Shown here piece by piece: positions 1 through 6,510 of a DNA stretch of 35,224 nt (its first letter is position 1; each line of letters starts with the position of its first letter). The notes under the pieces were generated by a model. It made no database searches and was not told where the DNA came from. It saw nothing but the letters and a program-made list of their open reading frames with translations. The stretch lies in the NCBI GenBank assembly GCA_002753105.1, contig PDZT01000012.1, forward strand, positions 1 through 35,224, written 5' to 3'. A program made the translations under genes and the position numbers. The DNA is from Deltaproteobacteria bacterium YD0425bin50. Its GTDB lineage: Bacteria; Desulfobacterota; Desulfobacteria; Desulfobacterales; YD0425bin50.

Positions 1-984
1 TTGGGCTGCGCGATGTTTGTGATGTTGCTGGGTTTCCAGTGCTTTAGTCATCCCATTGATTTTAGTCGCCATCTCCTTGTTTTTCAGTTCAAGTGTATCT
101 ATACTTTGCTGCTTGACTTGGAGTTCCTGAGTCAGTTCATTAATTTTAGACGATCTATCCTTATGTTTCGTTTCAAGCGTATCAATAGTTTGCTGTTTGG
201 ATTCAAGTGCCTTTGTGAGTTCAGTCACCATATCCTTGTTTTTCAGTTCAAGCATATCAATGCTTTGCTGTTTTGTTTCAATCTCTTTAGTAAGCGTATT
301 TAATTGAATTATTTTATTCTGGTTGTCCTTTTCGATTTCATCAATACGCTGCTTCTTTTGGTCAAGTTCTTTTGAAAGCGCATCAATTTGTTTTGCCTTC
401 TCTTCATTTATAGTATTTAATCCTGAAATTTTTGTCTGTTGATCAAGAACATCTTTGCTGAGCTGCTCAATCGTTTGTAGTCGCTGAATTTCTTTTTTAA
501 CTCCTTCAGTTTTGATGCGATCTTGTTCCTGATTTAATTCATCATTTTTTTGAGTGAGCCGCTGTATTTCTTCTGTCAATTGAGTTTCAATGTCTTTGTT
601 CACTTGTGCTAATTCCTGAATTTGTTCCGAACATTGACTTTCTGAAACTGACTTTTCAGAAATTACAGTTTTAAGTTGGCTGTCAAGTGCAGTGAGTTGG
701 GTTTCATATTTTTCTTTTGTTGATTTTAAATCAGTACCTAACTCTTCAATTCGAGTTCTTTGTTCCTGAAGCGTTTTTTTATGTTCTTGATTTTCTTCTA
801 ATAGAACAGAATTTTCTCTTTCAAGAGAAATAATCCTTTTTTTCATTAAATTGTTTTCAGATTGTAACCAATCTTCAAGATTGGTCCGTTTTTCACCACC
901 TGTTGTAGTGGTGGTGCAAGCACATATTACACCTATCATCGTCATAATAATTGTTATTTTAATGGGTCGCATTATTCGTTTCAT
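1..984 (-). CDS. Coiled-coil lipoprotein, 3' end beyond window
   Basis: This open frame of 328 codons reads through the left edge without a stop, so the protein is partial at its C-terminus. It begins MKRIMRPIKI and has a hydrophobic segment ending in I20-C-A-C23, which fits a lipobox with lipidation at Cys23. The rest is Glu/Lys/Gln-rich heptads with no globular domain visible. From about residue 225 on there are near-repeats of 28 residues (four heptads) around the words KQQSID.LE and K.KD or K.KE; one copy is three residues shorter. The likely product is a membrane-anchored rod or spacer in the cell envelope. I do not recognise a family and no catalytic motif is visible. The start is chosen for the signal sequence; the ribosome binding site is weak (AGAG about 18 bases upstream). 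The gene diverges from the U32 gene. Confidence 0.75.
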   Translation of the reverse strand, partial: MKRIMRPIKITIIMTMIGVICACTTTTTGGEKRTNLEDWLQSENNLMKKRIISLERENSVLLEENQEHKKTLQEQRTRIEELGTDLKSTKEKYETQLTALDSQLKTVISEKSVSESQCSEQIQELAQVNKDIETQLTEEIQRLTQKNDELNQEQDRIKTEGVKKEIQRLQTIEQLSKDVLDQQTKISGLNTINEEKAKQIDALSKELDQKKQRIDEIEKDNQNKIIQLNTLTKEIETKQQSIDMLELKNKDMVTELTKALESKQQTIDTLETKHKDRSSKINELTQELQVKQQSIDTLELKNKEMATKINGMTKALETQQHHKHRAAQ

Positions 985-1107
985 GTGTTTTATTAAGGTT
1001 ATTCTCTTTTGTGAGTATTTCTGCCACAAATCCATTTCGGATTCCTATATAATACGCATGTCGGATTATGCAATACTTTTCACCAAAACGAATAATCAAT
1101 ACCTATA

Positions 1108-1208
1108 AGATTTTCAGATAAATAATTTCACGGCGTTATCAGTCGGAGATATACTAAAATGTATTATCTCCTCTATCTAGCCTTGTGCAATTAATTATCT
1201 GAAAATCT
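1108..1208. repeat. 101-bp inverted-repeat element with central hairpin
   Basis: The element is bounded by the inverted 14-mer AGATTTTCAGATAA (1108-1121) and its complement (1195-1208). The arms extend to 20 bases with one mismatch. Between them lies a hairpin around GGAGATATAC / GTATTATCTCC (about 1145-1171). The same terminal word recurs as the flank of the palindromes near 6.5 and 20.8 kb. It sits between the divergent lipoprotein and U32 genes. The remainder of 985-1366 is AT-rich; I see no further gene or confident promoter in it. Confidence 0.7.
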
Positions 1209-1366
1209 ATATAGAGCATTTCAAAAAGATATATATGCCGAAAATTTTGATTGATTCATTTTTTTAGTTGATGAAAAGTCAATCTTTGATTATTCATAAC
1301 CTAAATCGTATAAATAAGTTATCATCAACGTACAAGAAAAAGAAATTTTTTAGGAACAACTATATT

Positions 1367-3376
1367 ATGGAACATGAAGAACAACCCAACAGGCAAGTTG
1401 AAAATTTACCCAAACCCCTTATTGTAGCTCCAGCAGGCAGCAAAGCCTCTTTTCTTTCTGCTTTAGCGGCTGGTGCGGATGCGGTATATTGTGGTTTTAA
1501 ATCATTTTCTGCACGTATGGAAGCAGAAAATTTTTCGATTCAGGAATTGGCATCACTTTCAGAATTAGCTAAACAGCACGGGGTAAAGATATATATTGCC
1601 TTAAATAGTCTTCTCAAAAATGATGAATTTCATCAAGCCTCAAGACTTATTGAACAATTAAATTATCATGTTCAACCTGATGCAATCATTATTCAGGATT
1701 TTGCTTTTATTGAAATTGCAAAACAAGTTGGGTTTAAGGGCGACATCCATTTGTCAACATTATCATGTGTTACGTTACCCGGATCGCTCCAGATGATCAA
1801 AGATCGATTCGGCGTTAATCGTATTGTGCTGCCTAGAGAACTTTCAATTGATGAAATTAAACAAATGGCATCTGCTTGTCCTGATGGAATGAGCCTTGAA
1901 GTTTTTGTTCACGGCGCATTATGTTATGGCGTATCCGGAAGATGTTACTGGAGTAGTTTTCTGGGTGGAAAAAGCGGCCTTCGAGGCCGATGTGTTCAGC
2001 CTTGCCGACGCCTGTATAACTATCATGATAACAAGCAGCGCTATTTTTCATGTCAGGACTTAAAACTGGAGACGCTTGTCCGACTGCTGTCCGCAGTACC
2101 TCAAGTCGCAGCGTGGAAAATTGAAGGACGCAAAAAAGGCCCGCATTATGTTTATTATACGGTTTCTGCATATAAATTACTAAGGGATCATCCTAATGAT
2201 ACATCGATGAAAAAAAATGCTATTGAATTGTTGAATCAGGCATTAGGCAGAACGGGAACATCATTTCGATTTTTGCCGCAAAAAAACCAGTTGCCTATAG
2301 ACCTTAATGCACAAACAGGATCAGGTCTTTTTATTGGTAAACTATTAGGTCCCAAAAATCAATCATACGTTTCTCCAAAAATTGAGCTGATTCCACAGGA
2401 TTCTCTACGTATTGGTTATGAAGATGAAAAAATTCACACAGTTATCCGAGTGAACCGTTCAGTTCCCAAAGGCGGAAAATATTATCTCGAATCCATCGCA
2501 GATAAAAACCGGATGAAGGATCGGTTTGTACCTGTTTTTTTAATTGATCGTAGAGAAAAAGCGCTAGACAAAATGATTCACCAGCTTGAACAACAATTAA
2601 CTCATAAATCTATACAACTTGATCATACCTCGCGACCTAAACTGCATTTGCCAGCACCTTTAAAACAGTTGTCAAAATCCATTGAAACTTATGTCGATCG
2701 TTCCGATTCAATTTCTAGTCCAAGAGAAATTCTTTCTAAATGGCTTACTGTGAAAACCATCAAAACATTACATCGTAAACATCATAAATTTTGCTGGTGG
2801 TGGCTGCCACCAGTGATTTGGCCTGAACAGGAAAAAGAAGTTAAACAGCTATTGCATCAGGTAATTGACGCACAAGCCACTCATTTTGTTTTAAATGCGC
2901 CTTGGCAACTTGGCTTGTTTCCTCAAAAAAAGAACCTATTTCAACTGTGGGCAGGCCCATTTTGTAATGTTACGAATAGCCTCGCTATTTCTGTTTATCG
3001 ATCTTTAGGATTTGAAGGCGTTATACTCAGCCCCGAGCTTGCCAGTGACATGTATCTTGAGCTACCAAAACAAAGCCCGATTCCTTTAGGTATGGTTATT
3101 TTTGGAAATTATCCAATGTGTATTTCTAGAATAAAACCTGCTCATATTAAGGAAGAAGATTGGTTTGAAAGTCCAAAAGAGGAACGCGCATTTACGCTGT
3201 ATCATGATGGAAATTATTTTGTATATCCAAACTGGAAACTTGATCTTCGAGAAAAGAAAACAGATTTGGTCAAAGCAGGGTATCATTTATTGATTCACTT
3301 GGATGAAGGCTATATTCCAAATGTACCTATGAAAAAAAGAGAAGGATTATGGAATTGGAATCTTGAACTACATTAA
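1367..3376 (+). CDS. U32 family protein (RlhA/TrhP-like)
   Basis: The predicted protein has 669 residues. It carries the U32 signature EVFVHGALCY..SGRC....LGG.SG.RGRC.QPCR at about residues 178-217, including Cys186, Cys193, Cys209 and Cys213, which are in the positions known to bind an iron-sulfur cluster in this family. Family members hydroxylate RNA bases (RlhA on 23S rRNA, TrhP on tRNA) rather than acting as classical peptidases. The length, about 670 residues with an extra C-terminal region, resembles RlhA more than the shorter TrhP. An upstream TTG (1268) and ATG (1271) are in frame, but I choose ATG 1367 because AGGA lies 11 bases before it and conserved sequence (LIVAPAGSKASF) begins soon after. 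Exact substrate is not determinable. It is first in a rightward gene series, with little functional link to its neighbours. Confidence 0.85.
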   Translation: MEHEEQPNRQVENLPKPLIVAPAGSKASFLSALAAGADAVYCGFKSFSARMEAENFSIQELASLSELAKQHGVKIYIALNSLLKNDEFHQASRLIEQLNYHVQPDAIIIQDFAFIEIAKQVGFKGDIHLSTLSCVTLPGSLQMIKDRFGVNRIVLPRELSIDEIKQMASACPDGMSLEVFVHGALCYGVSGRCYWSSFLGGKSGLRGRCVQPCRRLYNYHDNKQRYFSCQDLKLETLVRLLSAVPQVAAWKIEGRKKGPHYVYYTVSAYKLLRDHPNDTSMKKNAIELLNQALGRTGTSFRFLPQKNQLPIDLNAQTGSGLFIGKLLGPKNQSYVSPKIELIPQDSLRIGYEDEKIHTVIRVNRSVPKGGKYYLESIADKNRMKDRFVPVFLIDRREKALDKMIHQLEQQLTHKSIQLDHTSRPKLHLPAPLKQLSKSIETYVDRSDSISSPREILSKWLTVKTIKTLHRKHHKFCWWWLPPVIWPEQEKEVKQLLHQVIDAQATHFVLNAPWQLGLFPQKKNLFQLWAGPFCNVTNSLAISVYRSLGFEGVILSPELASDMYLELPKQSPIPLGMVIFGNYPMCISRIKPAHIKEEDWFESPKEERAFTLYHDGNYFVYPNWKLDLREKKTDLVKAGYHLLIHLDEGYIPNVPMKKREGLWNWNLELH

Positions 3377-3420
3377 AAGCTCAAAACCCTATTCTATATA
3401 ACAAGTTGAGGAGATGTCAG

Positions 3421-3789
3421 ATGTTGTTGGTTATCAATTTTACAGTTATTACAGCGTTGCTCTTTGTTTCAATCTATACGATATTATATATTCGAAAATC
3501 AAAAATTCTTGCCAACCAAATGAATACCCATCTTAAATATATCACTAAACAGTTTAATTGCGAACATATTCTGACAGAAACCAATACAACTCAACAACAC
3601 TACCGGTTATTAGTTGAATTGGTTGATCCGCTTGCACTTGCCAAACGAGAATCAGATATGGCGAAAATTTTCAGTGAAATTGCACCCAATTTTGTGACTA
3701 AAGAAGTGTATCGTCAGGCAAAAAAGCAAGCGATTCTTGATCTGCAGCAGCGAAATGTTGAAGGTCATGTCAGTATAATAACCATCTGA
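3421..3789 (+). CDS. Small single-span membrane protein, unknown function
   Basis: This 122-residue protein has one N-terminal transmembrane helix (about residues 3-23) followed by a basic stretch (YIRKSKILANQ), so the remainder probably lies in the cytoplasm. The soluble part is mostly helical and ends in a segment beginning LLVELVDPLALAKRESDMAK. The start is ATG 3421, seven bases after GAGGAG; a TTG in frame at 3406 is rejected because it overlaps that binding site. I do not recognise the family. The next gene encodes a protein of the same plan, N-terminal helix plus helical cytoplasmic tail, 30 bases downstream, so the two may act together. Confidence 0.65.
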   Translation: MLLVINFTVITALLFVSIYTILYIRKSKILANQMNTHLKYITKQFNCEHILTETNTTQQHYRLLVELVDPLALAKRESDMAKIFSEIAPNFVTKEVYRQAKKQAILDLQQRNVEGHVSIITI

Positions 3790-3819
3790 AGTAAATTAGG
3801 AATTTAGGAATTAGGAATC

Positions 3820-4287
3820 ATGGAAATTCCCATTTTATTAAATGAAGGAATATATGGAAATATGATTGAAGTGATCTGTACGGTATCATTAGTTTTAATT
3901 CTTGTTTTTTTAATAGTATTAGCGAATCAAATTTATACTCAGTATTTATCATTACATCGCATTGAAAAAAGCCTAAGTGAAATAGCAGATATTATAAAGA
4001 AAAAACAGGCGAATAAGATTGAATTTTTGGAGAAACAAAAACTTGCTGAAACAGTTGTACATAAAAGTTCAACTGTTGTGGAACAGGTTCACCGAACGAT
4101 TTCTGATATTACCTTTGGGATATTAGAAAGCATACCTGCAACAAAGCATACAGCAGGTATTGTAAAAATCGTTCACAATAAAACATCCGATGCTGTTTAT
4201 GATTCAGTACGTCTGGTTAATAAACATATTGGAGATTTGGCATCCATTTTTCTTAATAATAACACGATGACAAAGAATTCAAAATGA
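3820..4287 (+). CDS. Small membrane protein with helical tail, unknown function
   Basis: The 155-residue product has a transmembrane helix at about residues 16-36 (VICTVSLVLILVFLIVLANQ), then an amphipathic, probably coiled-coil region rich in Glu and Lys (about 45-85), and a C-terminal part containing GILESIPATKHTAGIVKIVH. No known domain is recognised. Its translation start is preceded by the short direct repeats TTTAGGAATTAGGAAT, which supply the purine-rich ribosome binding sequence. It follows another small single-span protein by 30 bases and is separated by 123 bases from the enoyl-CoA hydratase family gene, so the two small genes probably form their own unit. Confidence 0.6.
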   Translation: MEIPILLNEGIYGNMIEVICTVSLVLILVFLIVLANQIYTQYLSLHRIEKSLSEIADIIKKKQANKIEFLEKQKLAETVVHKSSTVVEQVHRTISDITFGILESIPATKHTAGIVKIVHNKTSDAVYDSVRLVNKHIGDLASIFLNNNTMTKNSK

Positions 4288-4410
4288 AATGGATGAATTC
4301 TTATATTTGACATTGATATTAAGTCATAGTACGAATTGTTCGTGTAAACGTAATTATGTTGAGGTTCATTTTAATTTTAAACAGATGACAATTTTTTTAG
4401 AGAGCTATTC

Positions 4411-5238
4411 ATGACGACAACATCATATGAATTTTATTCGATTGAAAAAAAACCACCTATTGCTTGGGTATATTTAAACCGACCAGAGAAAAAAAATGCG
4501 ATGAATCCGCCTGCATGGCTTGAAGCTCCACATGTTTTTGAATCACTGGATAATGATGCAGATGTGAGGTGTATTGTTATTTCTGGAAAGGGGAGTTGTT
4601 TTTCTGCAGGTATTGATCTGATGGCTATGGCGACTGTTTTACCTGAGCTAATGGAGCAAAACCAAAAAGGCGGCATTAAATGGAAATTGATTGAAAAAAT
4701 TAGACAATTTCAAGAAACCATGACGTGCATTGAACAGTGCAGAAAACCTGTTATTGCAGCAATTCATGGGTATTGCATCGGCGCGGGTCTGGATATGGCA
4801 ACTGCCTGTGATATACGGATTTGCAGCCAAGATGCAACATTTTCATTAAAAGAAGCAGCCGTAGGAATTGTCGCAGATGTTGGCTCACTTCAACGCATTC
4901 CTCACATCGTTGGCCAAGGTATTGCCCGTGAACTCGCCTATACTGCAAAGCTTATCTCCGCACAAAGAGCTAAAGAAATTTTACTTGTCAATGAAATATT
5001 CCCTGATCATCATACCTTGATGCAGGAAACTGAAAAAATGGCAATCGATATATCAGAAAATTCTCCTTTGGCTGTTCAGGCATCTAAAATGGTATTGAAC
5101 TTTGGCATTGGTAAAAGTATTGAAGAAGGGCTACAGTTTGTGTCATCTGTTAGCGCAAACATTATTCCTTCGGATGATTTTATGGAAGCAATTATGGCTT
5201 TTTCGCAAAACCGGAAACCCAAATTTTCAGGTAAATAA
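4411..5238 (+). CDS. Enoyl-CoA hydratase/isomerase family, dienoyl-CoA isomerase type
   Basis: This 275-residue protein has the crotonase fold signatures FSAGIDLMAM (oxyanion loop, residues 64-73) and HGYCIGAGLDMATACDIR (119-136). It resembles delta3,5-delta2,4-dienoyl-CoA isomerase (ECH1) more than classical hydratase: the three acidic residues used by the mammalian enzyme are present with the same spacing, as Asp128, Glu148 and Asp156 (LKEAAVGIVADVGSLQR). The family reaction shifts the double bonds of a 3,5-dienoyl-CoA to 2,4 during oxidation of unsaturated fatty acids. A role in anaerobic ring or fatty-acid degradation is possible but not shown. The start is ATG 4411 after a weak AGAGAG site. 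No other beta-oxidation gene is beside it; the following ccdA begins 23 bases later. Confidence 0.9.
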   Translation: MTTTSYEFYSIEKKPPIAWVYLNRPEKKNAMNPPAWLEAPHVFESLDNDADVRCIVISGKGSCFSAGIDLMAMATVLPELMEQNQKGGIKWKLIEKIRQFQETMTCIEQCRKPVIAAIHGYCIGAGLDMATACDIRICSQDATFSLKEAAVGIVADVGSLQRIPHIVGQGIARELAYTAKLISAQRAKEILLVNEIFPDHHTLMQETEKMAIDISENSPLAVQASKMVLNFGIGKSIEEGLQFVSSVSANIIPSDDFMEAIMAFSQNRKPKFSGK

Positions 5239-5261
5239 ATTTACAACAAGGATCAACACCA

Positions 5262-5966
5262 ATGCTCACTGAAACCGTACATTTTCATGCGGCTTTTTTA
5301 GCAGGATTGTTATCATTTTTTTCTCCCTGTATCCTACCCATTCTTCCAGCATATTTTACATTTATTACTGGATTTTCACTGGAAGAACTTATCAATGAGC
5401 CTAATAGTCAAATTCGAAAAAAAGTCTTGTTATCTACATTGGTTTATGTATGCGGATTTTCATTTGTTTTTATTCTATTAGGCGCATCTGCATCGTATAT
5501 CGGAATGTTTATCGCCAAATACAGCCAAGTTATTCGCGTATTAGGCGGGATTATAATTATTTTGTTTGGTGTTCATTTAACGGGTATCCTCCGTATTCAA
5601 AAATTGAATGTGGAAAAACGAATCCATTTTCAAAAAAAACCATTGCATCTTCTTGGCATTTTTTTAGTTGGAATGGCTTTTGCCGCTGGCTGGAGTCCAT
5701 GTATTGGGCCCCTTTTAGGTTCTATTCTTGTTTTGGCAAGCAATCAGGAATCAGTACGTGAAGGTATTATTTTATTAACTATTTATTCAAGTGGCATTGC
5801 GTTGCCATTTTTAATCTTGTCTTTTTTTATTCAGTTTTTACTCATATTTATGAAAAAAGCGAAGAAAGTGTTGAGTTATATTAATGTTGTTGCTGGAATG
5901 TTGTTAATTTTAATTGGGTTGTTATTAATTTTTGATCGTATTAAATTATTTTCAAACTTCTCATAA
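5262..5966 (+). CDS. ccdA: CcdA-type cytochrome c biogenesis / thiol-disulfide carrier
   Basis: The 234-residue product is a polytopic membrane protein with about six helices and the internal duplication typical of the DsbD transmembrane domain family. The two redox cysteines are Cys23 in FFSPCILPILPAYFTF and Cys147 in GWSPCIGPLLGSIL, each in helix 1 of a three-helix half. The family takes electrons from cytoplasmic thioredoxin and passes them across the inner membrane to periplasmic thioredoxin-like proteins. The gene immediately downstream, 12 bases away, encodes an exported thioredoxin-fold protein that is the obvious electron acceptor. Start is ATG 5262 with AAGGAT upstream. The size matches CcdA and is far shorter than full DsbD. 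Confidence 0.9.
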   Translation: MLTETVHFHAAFLAGLLSFFSPCILPILPAYFTFITGFSLEELINEPNSQIRKKVLLSTLVYVCGFSFVFILLGASASYIGMFIAKYSQVIRVLGGIIIILFGVHLTGILRIQKLNVEKRIHFQKKPLHLLGIFLVGMAFAAGWSPCIGPLLGSILVLASNQESVREGIILLTIYSSGIALPFLILSFFIQFLLIFMKKAKKVLSYINVVAGMLLILIGLLLIFDRIKLFSNFS

Positions 5967-5978
5967 GGATAGAATGAT

Positions 5979-6458
5979 ATGAAAAAAATATGTGTTATTT
6001 TATTAGTACTTATCTTTCAATTTATAGGATTCAATGCTTGTGCATCAGAAACACAACCGAATACTGCATCAACAACTCAGTCCATTCAATGGAAAACCTA
6101 TGATGAAGGATTGGCGCAAGGAAAAAAAGAGAAGAAGAAAATTTTTCTTTATTTTTATGCGAGCTGGTGCGGTTATTGTCGTAAAATGGACAATGAGAGC
6201 TTTAAACAAGAAAATATCATATCTTATTTAAACAAACATTTTATTCCAATCCGTATTAATACTGACAATGATACTAAGATTCCAGCAGTATATGGAGTCA
6301 GAGGCTTACCAGCAAATTGGTTTTTAACTGAAGAAGGTGAAAAAATCGGACAACAGCCCGGTTATATCCCTGCAGCTACATTACGACCATTTCTTGAATA
6401 CATTGATACAGATAAATACAAGCAAATGAGTTTTCAGGAGTTTATGAAAAGTAAATAG
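5979..6458 (+). CDS. Exported thioredoxin-fold protein, CcdA partner
   Basis: This 159-residue protein starts with a signal sequence (KKICVILLVLIFQFIGFNAC); Cys21 could be lipidated (F-N-A-C, a weak lipobox) or the signal could be cut after ACA. The mature part has a thioredoxin active site ASWCGYCRKM with Cys64 and Cys67, and a cis-proline loop GVRGLPANWF at Pro111. It resembles the C-terminal (gamma) domain of DsbD and stand-alone reductases that receive electrons from CcdA. The spacing of 12 bases from ccdA, with AGGATAGA as ribosome binding site, supports co-expression. Final substrates, whether apocytochrome c or other periplasmic disulfides, cannot be read from the sequence. The gene ends 32 bases before a palindrome shared with the convergent polyketide synthase. 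Confidence 0.88.
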   Translation: MKKICVILLVLIFQFIGFNACASETQPNTASTTQSIQWKTYDEGLAQGKKEKKKIFLYFYASWCGYCRKMDNESFKQENIISYLNKHFIPIRINTDNDTKIPAVYGVRGLPANWFLTEEGEKIGQQPGYIPAATLRPFLEYIDTDKYKQMSFQEFMKSK

Positions 6459-6490
6459 TCTGTTGGATACGCCTCTCGCAGGCGCACTAT

Positions 6491-6510
6491 GGACGAATAA
6501 TTATTCGTCC
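6491..6510. repeat. Perfect 20-bp palindrome at a convergent junction
   Basis: GGACGAATAA followed by its complement forms a perfect 20-bp palindrome. The flanks extend it imperfectly toward the form GTAGGGACG...CGTCCCTAC. It lies between the ends of the thioredoxin gene (+) and the polyketide synthase gene (-), and the stop codon of the latter is the right-centre TTA (6501-6503). It may act as a bidirectional terminator, but there is no clear T-tract. The adjoining 6511-6557 matches the flank of the palindrome near 20.86 kb. Confidence 0.8.

Noticed and set aside
1-303. Plus-strand open frame of 100 codons at the left edge
   Set aside because: It is the antisense of the coiled-coil lipoprotein, whose minus-strand frame has a signal sequence and heptads.
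3799-3817. TTAGGAATTAGGAAT repeats, also at 28319-28334, as a regulatory site
   Set aside because: Short and simple; both sit before gene starts but may only supply purine-rich binding sequence or be chance low-complexity repeats.
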